Assembly (NCBI RefSeq): GCF_002754195.1
Contig: NZ_PEEU01000001.1
Location: forward strand, 3,968,001-4,032,000
DNA from: Flavobacterium sp. 9
GTDB taxonomy: Bacteria; Bacteroidota; Bacteroidia; Flavobacteriales; Flavobacteriaceae
Direction of reading: 5' to 3'
Length of the DNA stretch: 64,000 nucleotides
Every line of letters starts with the position of its first letter. The first letter of the stretch is position 1. This document shows positions 42,131-51,315 of this stretch, in pieces. Position numbers and translations under genes: made by a program. The notes below the pieces were generated by a model. That model was not told where the DNA came from. It did not search any database and saw only the letters and a program-made list of their open reading frames with translations.

Positions 42131-43264
42131 ATGAAATCACAGCATCAAATCACACTATCTATAGGCAGTAATCAGGGAGACAGATTAGCAAACATCACAA
42201 GTTGTATTGCTTTAATACATCAGGAAGTGGGCACTGTAATCAGGGTTTCAAGACTATACGAAACTCCGGCTTGGGGATTTGAAAGTGATGCTTTTTATAA
42301 TTGTGCTTTGGTTTTGCACAGTAATTCATCTGCACAAAAAATACTCAATCAGGTTTTAAAAATCGAAAAACAATTAGGAAGAATCCGATCTAATCAGGAA
42401 GGTTATCAATCCCGAATAATTGACATCGATTTGATTACTTATGATGATGAGATTATTGAATCTGAAAAACTTCAGATTCCGCATCCGCAAATGCAAAACA
42501 GAAATTTTGTTTTATTGCCAATGCAGGATTTAAAACTGAATTGGAGACATCCTGTTTCTCAAAAATCTATTACGGAATTAGTTACAATTTCGCCAGACGA
42601 TAGTGTTTGTACAATTGTTCAGGATTTAGAAAATCCGTTAAGAGAAATTCCATTAGAAAGTTTTAATTATATTGCTTTTGAAGGAAATATTGGTGCCGGA
42701 AAAACTACTTTGGCACACAAAATTTCAGAAGATTTTAATGCTAAAACTGTTTTAGAACGTTTTGCAGATAATCCGTTTTTGCCAAAATTCTATAAAGATC
42801 AAAACCGATATGCTTTTCCTTTAGAAATGTCTTTTCTGGCAGATCGTTATCAGCAATTATCAGATGATTTGGCACAATTTGATTTGTTTAAAGATTTCAT
42901 TGTAGCCGATTATCATATTTTTAAATCCCTGATTTTTGCCAAGATTACGCTTGCAGAAGATGAATACCGTTTGTATCGAAACCTGTTTGATATTATTTAT
43001 AAAGAAATGCCAAAGCCTGATCTGTACGTTTATTTATATCAGAATTCAGAACGTTTGCTTGAAAACATCAAAAAAAGAGGACGTAATTACGAACAAAATA
43101 TTTCAGCAGATTACCTTGATAAAATCAACAACGGTTATTTAGATTATATTAAATCTCAAACAGATTTAAATGTCTTGATTATCGACGTTTCAGAGCGCGA
43201 TTTTGTAAAAAAACACGAAGATTATCTTTTTATTCTTGACGAAATTAAGAAGAAAATAGGTTAA
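42131..43264 (+). CDS. folK: Fusion: HPPK (FolK) and deoxynucleoside kinase
   Basis: This 377-residue bifunctional protein joins two unrelated enzymes. Residues 1-135 are 6-hydroxymethyl-dihydropterin pyrophosphokinase, with SIGSNQGDRLANI and the signature QSRIIDIDLITYDD (93-106). Residues 178-377 are a deoxynucleoside kinase of the dCK/dGK type, with Walker A GNIGAGKT (185-192), ERFADNPFLPKFYKD and KKRGRNYEQ (lid). The first half serves folate synthesis and the second serves dNTP salvage. Fusions of this kind are known in Bacteroidota. A linker of about 40 residues joins the halves; no frameshift or stop interrupts the frame. Confidence 0.92.
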   Translation: MKSQHQITLSIGSNQGDRLANITSCIALIHQEVGTVIRVSRLYETPAWGFESDAFYNCALVLHSNSSAQKILNQVLKIEKQLGRIRSNQEGYQSRIIDIDLITYDDEIIESEKLQIPHPQMQNRNFVLLPMQDLKLNWRHPVSQKSITELVTISPDDSVCTIVQDLENPLREIPLESFNYIAFEGNIGAGKTTLAHKISEDFNAKTVLERFADNPFLPKFYKDQNRYAFPLEMSFLADRYQQLSDDLAQFDLFKDFIVADYHIFKSLIFAKITLAEDEYRLYRNLFDIIYKEMPKPDLYVYLYQNSERLLENIKKRGRNYEQNISADYLDKINNGYLDYIKSQTDLNVLIIDVSERDFVKKHEDYLFILDEIKKKIG

Positions 43265-43375
43265 TGTGTCAATGGGATAATGTGTCAATGAGATAATTAG
43301 ACAATTGCCTATATTTAATTCTCTAATTAAGCAGTTTCAATAATTATCTCATTTTCTTATTTTCACATTATCTAA
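43263..43375. repeat. Degenerate 16-bp tandem repeat with inverted copies
   Basis: AATGTGTCAATGGGAT (43263-43278) and AATGTGTCAATGAGAT (43279-43294) repeat in tandem, overlapping the folK stop. Related sequences in inverse orientation (ATTATCTCATT and CACATTATCTAATT) follow to about 43375. Confidence 0.6.
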
Positions 43376-43380
43376 TTAAA

Positions 43381-46344
43381 TTATCTCTTAAGCGAAAAAT
43401 GACCTCTTAAAACAGGATGCTCATTATCTATTTTCATTGCGTACCAATAATCAGAAGCAGGTAGAGGATTTTTATCCAAAGTTCCGTCCCAACTCATTTT
43501 AGAACTATTTAACTGCGCGACAAGTTTTCCATAACGATCAAAAATTGTTACTTGAGCCTGTGGATAATTTTCCATTCCGTCAACTTCCCATGAATCATTA
43601 AAAGAATCGTTGTTTGGAGTGAAAAATGCTGGAAAACTTACTACAATAAATTTGAAAGTATCGCCTCCACAGCGATTTTTTTCCTGAACAAATGCAGTCT
43701 TTAATCCTGCAGGAACATCATAGAAAACATTCGAGTCCTGAAAAGTTAATCCATCTACGGAATATTCATAATAATCTGCGTCTTTAGTAAGATAAATTAC
43801 AACTCGTGTTCCGTTAACATCAACTCTTGAGATTTTGGGAGTTAGATGCTCGTTGACGATAATTGTTTTTTCACTTGGACAGTTTTCCGGATCTGGACTT
43901 ATAACTTTAACCGTGTATGTTCCGGGAGTTGTAACTGTAATTATCTGAGCGGTTTCGCCGGTGCTCCATTTATAAGTCATTCCTGCGATTCCTGCGTCGA
44001 GATTGACTTTTTGATTTTGGCATAATATTTTAGTTTCATCAGTAACTACAGGCGGAGTATAGATTTTGATGTCTACAGGAATACGCGTGCTATTGATACA
44101 GCCATTATTTGAAGCCTCAGCATAATAAGTAGTATTTGTCGAAATTGTTGGAGTTGTAAAGCTTTCTCCTGTAAATAAACTTGGACCGCCAGTCGATGTT
44201 GCGTACCAATTGATGTTGCCAATATTTGAACTTGCCTGAATAGTTACAGATCCCGGACCACAATTATAATAAAAAGGTTGTCCGGCAATAGGTTGTGCCG
44301 GTGTTGCATTAACTGTTGCTGTAACGGCTTTTCGGTTTGATTCGCAACCCGCATCTACATAGTAAGTTGTGGTTGAAGTTATTGTAGGAGTTGTAAAAGA
44401 ATTTCCTGTTTTTAATGCGGTTCCGCCTGTGGCTGTTGCGTACCAACTAATTGTTGCTCCTGTTGTTGCAGTAGCATTAAAAGTAAAAGTTCCTGAATCA
44501 CAAGCCGCATCTGGATTTGCTCCAGGTGTTGCAACCGGAATTGTTATTTTTGTACTGGCAGCTATTTCTAAAGGTGCTTCTCCAGGTGAACCTCCATATT
44601 CTACAATATAACCTTTAGGTTGGTAATCACCACTTGTATCACCACTATTTGATAAGTCATTCCACGAACCTCGTATTCCAACTCCGGGTTGTGTAATGTG
44701 AGCATAATCTTCGTCTCCCTGGTTGTTTGGTTCGCCTGTATTCCAGAAAGTATATGACATTACTGTTCCTGCTTCTGGTCCGGTTACCCATTTCCAAACA
44801 CCTTCTGTTTCTGCATCACTTCCTCCAATCCATCCGGTTCCAGATGCTTGTTCGCCACTTAACTTAGCTTCATCGGCAGTTAATAAAGTAGCGAGATATC
44901 CTTTAAGACCATAATAAGTACTGTTTTCAGCAGCAAATTTTGCAGATGACCAGCTAATACCAATGCTGGGAACATACAAATAAAAATGCTTTGTAGAAGG
45001 CAGGTAATTTGCCTGACCAATTGTTATTGAGAAAGTTCTTGTACCTGAAGCTGTAGCCGAAGAATTTGAGAATACAACATCTTTAATAGCAGCTTCTAAT
45101 TCAGAATATGGAACGTTTCCTCCAGTTGGACTTGATAAGACCAATTTCCCTTCAAGAGGATACCAAGCTTGTACAATTGTTGAATGTGAGGCAGGGTTCT
45201 GAATTTCTATTTTATCTAAACCACTAGAATAACCTGAAGAAATCTGAATATAAGCAGCTTGTGTTCCAGGTTCTGCAAGATCATGAGTAATTGTAATAGA
45301 AGGTGCAATTTTTATAGAAGTTAACGGGCAATAGAATTGATCGTCTGTTGCTCTAATTATAGGCGGTGCAATTGAAGTTGCATTGCAATTGTTTGAATAA
45401 AGAGCTGCATTGTCTTTTGCTGTCCAATTTGTTGTTGAATAGCTCGCATTATCTACCTGAATACAAGTTAGACTGGAATTAAATCGAAAATCTACAGAAG
45501 TAAGCGAAGTGTTTTTTCCGTTTTTTAAATTCAGATTGGTTAATTGATTGTTGTTACACCAAAAATTAAACAAATTGATGTTTTTAGAAAGATCTAAACT
45601 AGTCAATTGGTTTTGATGGCAGTTTAAAACGTTCAGAGCTGTATTGTTACTAACATTTAAAGCTGTTAAACTATTATTGCTGACATTTAAGTTATCCAGA
45701 GCTGTATTTACAGAAATGTTAAGGTTTGATAAATTATTAAAACTGCAATTTAGACTTCTTAAAAGAAGATTTGTAGAAAGATCTAAACTTGTCAATTGAT
45801 TACTATAACAGTTCAAAGATGTTAGCGAAGTATTTTTGCTGACATTTACAGTTGTAAGTTGATTGTTGAAACAAAATAAAGTTTCCAAGAGTATGTTGTT
45901 AGAGACATCAATGCTGGGAAATTTATTGTACTCTAAAAATAAAATTTGCAGTGCTGTATTATTTGAAAGATCAAGACTTGATAAATTATTATAACTACAA
46001 TCTAAGTATTGGAGGTTTATATTGTTCGTTAGATTTAAAAATGTAATATTGTTTTTTTGACTAAGATCATTATTGTATAGTCCCAGATCTAATTTTTGTA
46101 ATTTTACAAAGCCTTCAATTCCGGTTAAATTAGTAATATTTTTACCGGGAATTATCAATGATGTTACATTGGCGATATTAGCTGTTAAAACTTTTCCGTC
46201 AATAGTACCGCTGTCAATATTTAAATCTATTAAAGCTTGTTCAAAATTTGGATCTGGAATTGATGTGTCTTGTGCATGCCCGAAAAAACCTGACAGCAAT
46301 AAAAAAAATAACAGAGATATTTTTAAGAAATTAACATTTTTCAT
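43381..46344 (-). CDS. T9SS-secreted LRR/C-type-lectin protein with gliding-motility-type CTD
   Basis: This 987-residue secreted protein starts with a signal peptide (1-24, ending GHAQD). Leucine-rich repeats fill about residues 60-310, with about ten near-21-residue copies such as LDLSNNTALQILFLEYNKF. A C-type lectin-like domain follows (about 465-610), with GYLATLLTADEAKLSGEQAS, GSDAETEGVWKWVTGPEAGT and NQGDEDYAHI. Ig-like repeats with TTTYYVDAGC and TTYYAEASNNGC come next. A type-B sorting domain closes the protein (about 900-987), with FFTPNNDSFNDSWEVDGMEN and a short basic end. Probably a surface or released adhesin; the ligand is unknown. Confidence 0.88.
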   Translation of the reverse strand: MKNVNFLKISLLFFLLLSGFFGHAQDTSIPDPNFEQALIDLNIDSGTIDGKVLTANIANVTSLIIPGKNITNLTGIEGFVKLQKLDLGLYNNDLSQKNNITFLNLTNNINLQYLDCSYNNLSSLDLSNNTALQILFLEYNKFPSIDVSNNILLETLFCFNNQLTTVNVSKNTSLTSLNCYSNQLTSLDLSTNLLLRSLNCSFNNLSNLNISVNTALDNLNVSNNSLTALNVSNNTALNVLNCHQNQLTSLDLSKNINLFNFWCNNNQLTNLNLKNGKNTSLTSVDFRFNSSLTCIQVDNASYSTTNWTAKDNAALYSNNCNATSIAPPIIRATDDQFYCPLTSIKIAPSITITHDLAEPGTQAAYIQISSGYSSGLDKIEIQNPASHSTIVQAWYPLEGKLVLSSPTGGNVPYSELEAAIKDVVFSNSSATASGTRTFSITIGQANYLPSTKHFYLYVPSIGISWSSAKFAAENSTYYGLKGYLATLLTADEAKLSGEQASGTGWIGGSDAETEGVWKWVTGPEAGTVMSYTFWNTGEPNNQGDEDYAHITQPGVGIRGSWNDLSNSGDTSGDYQPKGYIVEYGGSPGEAPLEIAASTKITIPVATPGANPDAACDSGTFTFNATATTGATISWYATATGGTALKTGNSFTTPTITSTTTYYVDAGCESNRKAVTATVNATPAQPIAGQPFYYNCGPGSVTIQASSNIGNINWYATSTGGPSLFTGESFTTPTISTNTTYYAEASNNGCINSTRIPVDIKIYTPPVVTDETKILCQNQKVNLDAGIAGMTYKWSTGETAQIITVTTPGTYTVKVISPDPENCPSEKTIIVNEHLTPKISRVDVNGTRVVIYLTKDADYYEYSVDGLTFQDSNVFYDVPAGLKTAFVQEKNRCGGDTFKFIVVSFPAFFTPNNDSFNDSWEVDGMENYPQAQVTIFDRYGKLVAQLNSSKMSWDGTLDKNPLPASDYWYAMKIDNEHPVLRGHFSLKR

Positions 46345-46452
46345 TTTATAAAAGTATCAATTTTATAATAATAAAAAAATATATTTACATTTCTAACATT
46401 TAAAAGTGTAATTCAATATAAAATAACAATCTAATTCTTTCGAAGTTGTTTT

Positions 46453-46995
46453 CTAGATTTTAGCTGGCCAGTTTAACTTCTGGAATAAATCCCAAACTAC
46501 GATTCCGGCACTCACAGCAATATTCAAAGAATGCTTGGTTCCTAATTGCGGAATTTCGATACAACCATCACAAATTGCAACAGCTTCCTGAGCAACACCA
46601 TAAACTTCGTTTCCAAAAACCAGTGCATATTTCTGATCCTTTTCTACTTTGAAATCCTGAAGAAAAACAGAACTTTCGACCTGTTCAATAGCAAGCGTTA
46701 AAACATTGTCTTTTTTTAGATTTTCAATAACTTCCAAAACATTTTCATGATGTTCCCAAGCTACAGTTTCAGTAGCACCAAGAGCAGTTTTATGGATTTC
46801 TTTGTTTGGAGGCGTAGCAGTAATACCGCAAAGAATTATCTTCTCGATCAAAAAAGCATCTGCAGTTCTAAATACAGAACCTATATTGTGCAAACTACGA
46901 ATATCGTCTAATACCAAAATTAGAGGAGTTTTGTCAGATTTTTTAAAATCTTCGATAGATTTTCTGTCTAGTTCGCTATTTTCCAGTTTTCTCAT
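46453..46995 (-). CDS. SpoU/TrmH-family RNA 2'-O-methyltransferase
   Basis: This 180-residue SPOUT methyltransferase has TPLILVLDDIRSLHNIGSVF (motif 1, Asn-Ile-Gly), ALVFGNEVYGVAQEA (motif 2, with Gly-Asn-Glu) and IEIPQLGTKHSLNIAVSAGI (motif 3). These are the SAM-binding trefoil-knot motifs. No N-terminal substrate-binding domain is present, so it is the short TrmH-like form. It methylates a ribose in tRNA or rRNA; the site is unknown. It follows DUF1573 on the same strand, with a terminator between them. Confidence 0.9.
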   Translation of the reverse strand: MRKLENSELDRKSIEDFKKSDKTPLILVLDDIRSLHNIGSVFRTADAFLIEKIILCGITATPPNKEIHKTALGATETVAWEHHENVLEVIENLKKDNVLTLAIEQVESSVFLQDFKVEKDQKYALVFGNEVYGVAQEAVAICDGCIEIPQLGTKHSLNIAVSAGIVVWDLFQKLNWPAKI

Positions 46996-47017
46996 TTGTG
47001 TTGGATTCAGGTCATAA

Positions 47018-47047
47018 AAAAAGCTTCCAAAGATAAGGAAGCTTTTT
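47018..47047 (-). terminator. Terminator after DUF1573
   Basis: AAAAAGCTTCC (47018-47028) and GGAAGCTTTTT (47037-47047) pair around an 8-nt loop. It lies 27 nt downstream of the DUF1573 stop on the minus strand. Confidence 0.75.
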
Positions 47048-47074
47048 CGATTATTTTATTTTTGTTTTCTCAGA

Positions 47075-47497
47075 TTAGCTTTTTACTGGATCTGGTAAAA
47101 CTGTACCTTTAATAGTAAGTACTTTTGTTGGTTGTCCTTCAGCGTTAGAAGTAACCGTTACGGTTTTTGTAAATGCACCAACTCTGTCAGTAGCATATTT
47201 TACACCAATAATACCTTTAGCACCTGGAGCGATTGGCTCTTTTGGAGTTGTTGGTACAGTACAACCACAAGATCCTTGTGTATTTGTAATGATTAATGGT
47301 TTAGTTCCGTTGTTTACAAAAACGAATTCACGTTTTCCATCAGCATTGTGAGCGATAGTTCCGTAATCAATAGTTTCTGTTTCGAAAGCCATTCCAGCAC
47401 CTTCAACTTTAGCAACTTTAGCTTTTTTAGTGCTTTGAGCGTTAGAAGCTGTAATTCCAACTACAGCTAACATAGCGATTAAGATTATTTTTTTCAT
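47075..47497 (-). CDS. DUF1573 family periplasmic protein
   Basis: This 140-residue protein has a signal peptide (1-20, ending SNAQ). A single Ig-like DUF1573 module follows: ETETIDYGTIAHNADGKREF, VFVNNGTKPLIITNTQGSCG, then CTVPTTPKEPIAPGAKGIIG and FTKTVTVTSNAEGQPTKVL. The paired SCGCTVP cysteines are the family hallmark. Proteins of this type are abundant in Bacteroidota and have no assigned function. The gene has a good promoter and a terminator, so it is monocistronic. Confidence 0.9.
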   Translation of the reverse strand: MKKIILIAMLAVVGITASNAQSTKKAKVAKVEGAGMAFETETIDYGTIAHNADGKREFVFVNNGTKPLIITNTQGSCGCTVPTTPKEPIAPGAKGIIGVKYATDRVGAFTKTVTVTSNAEGQPTKVLTIKGTVLPDPVKS

Positions 47498-47525
47498 CTT
47501 TTAGAGTCTTTGTTTTAATTATGAA

Positions 47526-47554
47526 CAAATCTATATAAAATTCTTATATCTCAA
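47526..47554 (-). promoter_or_regulatory. DUF1573 promoter
   Basis: On the minus strand, TTG (47554-47552), an 18-nt gap, then TAGATTTG (47533-47526), 28 nt upstream of the ATG at 47497. Confidence 0.65.
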
Positions 47555-47655
47555 CTTAAAAATTCCTTAAAATATTTTAATTTTTGAAGGGCTTCGATAT
47601 TCCTTTAAAATATTATAAATTCGCTGTCTTAATTTTTCATTTAAAATACAATAAT

Positions 47656-50262
47656 TTGGCAGCGAAAGACAAAGTGGTGAAAGAAACACCCTTAATGAAA
47701 CAGTACAACGAAATCAAGAGAAAATATCCTGATGCATGTCTGCTTTTCAGAGTAGGAGATTTTTATGAAACCTTTGGAGAAGATGCTGTTAGAGCGTCAA
47801 AAATCCTTGGTATCACACTAACCAAAAGAGGCGCGGGATCTGAAACCGAAACAGCGTTGGCGGGTTTTCCACATCATTCTATTAATACGTATTTGCCAAA
47901 ATTGGTCAAAGCCGGACTTCGTGTAGCGATCTGTGATCAGCTTGAAGATCCAAAAATGACCAAAACTATCGTGAAACGTGGCGTTACTGAATTGGTAACA
48001 CCCGGAGTTTCCTTAAATGATGAAGTTTTACAATCAAAAACAAACAACTTTTTAGCATCAGTTTATTTTGCTAATAAAAGCATCGGAGTTTCTTTTCTGG
48101 ATGTTTCTACAGGAGAGTTTTTAACCGCTCAGGGAAATGCAGAATATATAGATAAATTATTGCAGAATTTTAACCCGAGTGAGATTCTGGTTCCAAAGAA
48201 TAATAAGATGGATTTCAAAGCTTCTTTTGGAGAAGATTTCCATACTTTTTATTTAGAAGATTGGATTTATAAAGAAGATTATGCTTTAGAAACTTTGACT
48301 AAACATTTTCAAACCGTTTCCTTAAAAGGTTTTGGAGTTGAAGAGTTAAAAGAAGGAATTATTGCTTCAGGGGCAATTCTTTATTATTTGTCAGAAACAC
48401 AACATAATCGGGTACAACATATCACTGCGATTCAGCGTATTGCAGAAGATGCTTATGTTTGGATGGATCGTTTTACCATTAGAAACTTAGAATTATATCA
48501 CAGTTATAATCCAAATGCCGTAACGCTTTTGGATGTAATTGACAGAACGCTTTCGCCGATGGGAGGACGTTTGTTGAAACGTTGGCTGGCTTTACCTCTA
48601 AAAGATAGTGCTAAAATCAAAAATCGTCACGATGTCGTTACGTATTTAAAATCAGATCCTGAAGTTTTACAAAACATTCAATATCAGATTAAGCAAATTT
48701 CAGATTTAGAGCGTTTGATTTCTAAAATTGCAGCCGGAAAAGTTTCGCCTCGTGAAATTGTTTATCTGAAAGAATCTTTGGATGCTATTATTCCAATAAA
48801 AACTTTGGCGTTGGCAAGTCCGCAGGAAGCTGTGAAAATTATTGGAGACAGTTTGCATGCTTGTGATCTTTTAAGAGAGAAAATTAAAACAACCTTAAAT
48901 CAGGATGCGCCCGTTGCGATTGCAAAAGGAAATGCAATTGCAAAAGGAATTAGTGAAGAATTAGATGATTTACGCGCTATTTCTACTTCAGGAAAAGAAT
49001 TTTTAGAAGGAATCGAAAAAAGAGAATCTGAGAGAACCGGAATTTCTTCTTTGAAAATATCCTTCAATAATGTTTTTGGATATTATATCGAAGTTAGAAA
49101 TACACACAAAGATAAAGTTCCGGCAGAATGGATTCGTAAACAAACCTTAGTAAATGCTGAGCGTTATATTACTGAAGAATTAAAAGAGTACGAAACAAAA
49201 ATTTTAGGAGCCGAGGAAAAGATTCATAAAATTGAAAGTGAGCTTTTTGAACAATTAATTGCCTGGATTGCTACGTATATTAAACCGGTTCAAATGAACG
49301 CTAATCTGGTGGCGCAATTAGATTGTTTGTGTTCATTTACACAATTGGCAATCGAGAATCAATATGTATGTCCGGAAATCGATGAAACTTTTGAACTCGA
49401 TATCAAAAATGGACGTCATCCTGTAATTGAAAAACAATTGCCGGTTGGAACACCTTATATTGCCAATGATGTTTTCTTAGATAGAGAAACGCAGCAAATT
49501 ATTATGATTACCGGTCCTAATATGTCTGGTAAGTCGGCTATTTTAAGACAAACCGCATTAATTGTATTGTTGGCTCAAATGGGATGTTTTGTTCCGGCTG
49601 ATAGTGTGAGAATGGGAATTGTAGATAAGATTTTTACCAGAGTAGGAGCGTCGGATAATATTTCGATGGGAGAATCTACTTTTATGGTCGAAATGAATGA
49701 AACGGCTTCTATTTTGAATAATATCTCAGATCGAAGTTTAGTTCTTTTAGATGAAATTGGTAGAGGAACTAGTACTTATGACGGAATTTCGATTGCTTGG
49801 GCTATTGCCGAATTTCTACATGAACATCCGGGAAGACCTAAAACATTATTTGCAACGCATTATCATGAATTGAATGAAATGACAGAGTCTCTGACTAGAA
49901 TTCAGAATTATAATGTTGCAGTAAAAGAATTAAAAGATACAGTTCTTTTTGTTCGTAAGCTGATAAAAGGAGGAAGTGCACATAGTTTTGGAATTCACGT
50001 TGCTAAAATGGCGGGAATGCCTCAAATCGTAATTTTAAAAGCGCAAAAGCTATTAAAGAAATTAGAGAAGAATCATTCAAGCGAATCTTTAAACGGAGTA
50101 AAATCTGCTGCGGATGAAATGCAAATGAGTTTCTTTAATTTAGATGATCCTTTGTTAGAAGAAATAAAAGAAGAGATTCTGAGTCTTGATATAAATGCGA
50201 TAACTCCGGTCGAAGCATTGATGAAGCTGAATGAAATCAAGCGAATGTTAGTTAAGAAATAA
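47656..50262 (+). CDS. mutS: DNA mismatch repair protein MutS
   Basis: MutS recognises mismatches and bulges. I choose TTG 47656, giving 868 residues that open AAKDKVVKETPLMKQYNEIK, the usual flavobacterial start; an earlier TTG at 47584 would add a hydrophobic segment unlike the family. The mismatch-binding motif is in FRVGDFYETFGEDA (Phe-x-Glu present). The ATPase shows GPNMSGKSA (Walker A), LVLLDEIGRGTSTYDG (Walker B and signature) and FATHYHEL. The C-terminal helix-turn-helix ends the protein. It has no operon partner. Confidence 0.96.
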   Translation: MAAKDKVVKETPLMKQYNEIKRKYPDACLLFRVGDFYETFGEDAVRASKILGITLTKRGAGSETETALAGFPHHSINTYLPKLVKAGLRVAICDQLEDPKMTKTIVKRGVTELVTPGVSLNDEVLQSKTNNFLASVYFANKSIGVSFLDVSTGEFLTAQGNAEYIDKLLQNFNPSEILVPKNNKMDFKASFGEDFHTFYLEDWIYKEDYALETLTKHFQTVSLKGFGVEELKEGIIASGAILYYLSETQHNRVQHITAIQRIAEDAYVWMDRFTIRNLELYHSYNPNAVTLLDVIDRTLSPMGGRLLKRWLALPLKDSAKIKNRHDVVTYLKSDPEVLQNIQYQIKQISDLERLISKIAAGKVSPREIVYLKESLDAIIPIKTLALASPQEAVKIIGDSLHACDLLREKIKTTLNQDAPVAIAKGNAIAKGISEELDDLRAISTSGKEFLEGIEKRESERTGISSLKISFNNVFGYYIEVRNTHKDKVPAEWIRKQTLVNAERYITEELKEYETKILGAEEKIHKIESELFEQLIAWIATYIKPVQMNANLVAQLDCLCSFTQLAIENQYVCPEIDETFELDIKNGRHPVIEKQLPVGTPYIANDVFLDRETQQIIMITGPNMSGKSAILRQTALIVLLAQMGCFVPADSVRMGIVDKIFTRVGASDNISMGESTFMVEMNETASILNNISDRSLVLLDEIGRGTSTYDGISIAWAIAEFLHEHPGRPKTLFATHYHELNEMTESLTRIQNYNVAVKELKDTVLFVRKLIKGGSAHSFGIHVAKMAGMPQIVILKAQKLLKKLEKNHSSESLNGVKSAADEMQMSFFNLDDPLLEEIKEEILSLDINAITPVEALMKLNEIKRMLVKK

Positions 50263-50341
50263 AATCAAAAAAAGTTTTCAAGTTTAAAGTTTAGGTTATC
50301 AGAAAGTTATAAAATAAGTGAATTTTTTTTTGGAAAAACGC

Positions 50342-50371
50342 TTGTGTAATTGAATAAATGTCCTAAATTTG
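50342..50371 (+). promoter_or_regulatory. tRNA-Gly/tRNA-Leu promoter
   Basis: TTG (50342-50344), a 19-nt gap, then TAAATTTG (50364-50371). This is an exact consensus promoter 53 nt upstream of the first tRNA. Confidence 0.8.
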
Positions 50372-50424
50372 CACTCGCAATACACAACAAGTCAAGTATT
50401 GCGGTTCTTACAAGAATTTGAAAT

Positions 50425-50497
50425 GCGAAAATAGCTCAGTTGGTAGAGCGCGACCTTGCCAAGGTCGAGGTCGCGGGTTCGAGCCCCGTTTTTCGCT
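50425..50497 (+). tRNA. tRNA-Gly (GCC)
   Basis: Full cloverleaf of 73 nt. Acceptor GCGAAAA pairs with TTTTCGC, anticodon stem CGACC / GGTCG encloses loop TTGCCAA with anticodon GCC, and T-arm GCGGG-TTCGAGC-CCCGT. CCA is not encoded. It is cotranscribed with tRNA-Leu 14 nt later. Confidence 0.96.
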
Positions 50498-50511
50498 CAA
50501 AACCATATAAT

Positions 50512-50597
50512 GCTCGGATGGTGAAATTGGTAGACACGCTGGACTTAAAATCCAGTGAACAGCAATGTTCGTGCGGGTTCAAGTCCCGCTCTGAGTA
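50512..50597 (+). tRNA. tRNA-Leu (TAA)
   Basis: Class II tRNA of 86 nt. Acceptor GCTCGGA pairs with TCTGAGT (two G-T pairs). Anticodon stem CTGGA / TCCAG encloses CTTAAAA with anticodon TAA, a long variable arm follows, and the T-loop contains TTCAAGT. CCA is not encoded. Confidence 0.95.
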
Positions 50598-50599
50598 CT

Positions 50600-50629
50600 A
50601 AAGCCTCTTCTTTTGAAGAGGCTTTTTTT
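50600..50629 (+). terminator. tRNA operon terminator
   Basis: AAAGCCTCTTC and GAAGAGGCTTT pair around TTTT, followed by a T-tract, 3 nt after tRNA-Leu. Confidence 0.9.
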
Positions 50630-50749
50630 ATTGTGTAAACTCACACGGCTTAAAATAAATTTACAAAGTAAATTTGTTTAAAAGATTCTAAGGTTTGAAA
50701 TCAGCAATCAATAATTAATAATCAACAATCAATAATCTAAAATATATTT

Positions 50750-51124
50750 ATGGGTGCTTTTGTAATTAGTAAAAGGTTTAATGATGAATATAAATTCGTA
50801 TTTACTTCTAGAAAAGGCAAAGTGATATTTACAAGTTTAAGTTATGAGCTGAAATTTGAAGGAGAAGAAGATATTGAGAAATTTAAAGCAAATATTGATC
50901 AGGCGAAATTTTTAAAATTTAAAGGCTCTGGCGGAAAGTATTTCTTTAAATTGATGTTGGGCGAGGTTCACTTTGCAACAAGTCGAAAATACACAACAGA
51001 ATTGCTTTTGCAGAAAGGAATTAAAGAAATAGTTAATTATGCTTCAAAAGCAGAAATTTTAGACTTCTCGTCAAGCGAATCTATTTTTGAAGATGAAGTG
51101 GTTTTTGAGGAAGAAGAAGATTAG
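50750..51124 (+). CDS. YegP-like (DUF1508) small protein
   Basis: This 124-residue protein appears to contain two short DUF1508-like strand pairs. The first reads YKFVFTSRKGKVIFTSLSYE and the second KYFFKLMLGEVHFATSRKYT. Each is followed by a helix such as QKGIKEIVNYA. The C-terminus is strongly acidic (EDEVVFEEEED). YegP-type proteins have no established function. It lies after the tRNA pair with a run of AATCAACAATC-type repeats upstream, and has its own terminator. Confidence 0.72.
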   Translation: MGAFVISKRFNDEYKFVFTSRKGKVIFTSLSYELKFEGEEDIEKFKANIDQAKFLKFKGSGGKYFFKLMLGEVHFATSRKYTTELLLQKGIKEIVNYASKAEILDFSSSESIFEDEVVFEEEED

Positions 51125-51140
51125 AGAAAGAATTAAATAA

Positions 51141-51197
51141 AAAAAAATCCCAAATTTCAATAAGGCTTTAAAGTCTTGTGGAATTTGGGATTTTTTT
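51141..51197 (+). terminator. Terminator of the YegP-like gene
   Basis: AAAAAAATCCCAAATTTC (51141-51158) pairs with GGAATTTGGGATTTTTTT (51180-51197) around a 21-nt loop. It starts 17 nt after the stop. Confidence 0.8.
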
Positions 51198-51261
51198 GTT
51201 GCTAAAATTTAAGATTTGTCCTGAATCTTGAAGATTTGAATTTTAAATTAAATTTTGGCAT

Positions 51262-51290
51262 AAAAAAAAACCATCACGATGGATGGTTTT
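51262..51290 (-). terminator. Terminator of the heptad-repeat lipoprotein gene
   Basis: AAAACCATC pairs with GATGGTTTT around a 6-nt loop. Read on the minus strand it ends in nine T and lies 26 nt after the stop. Confidence 0.8.
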
Positions 51291-51315
51291 AAAATCTTTA
51301 GAATTTAAGTTCTAA

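Noticed and set aside
47584..47655. Longer mutS start (TTG 47584)
   Set aside because: The extension is hydrophobic and unlike MutS; the second TTG at 47656 yields the usual flavobacterial N-terminus.
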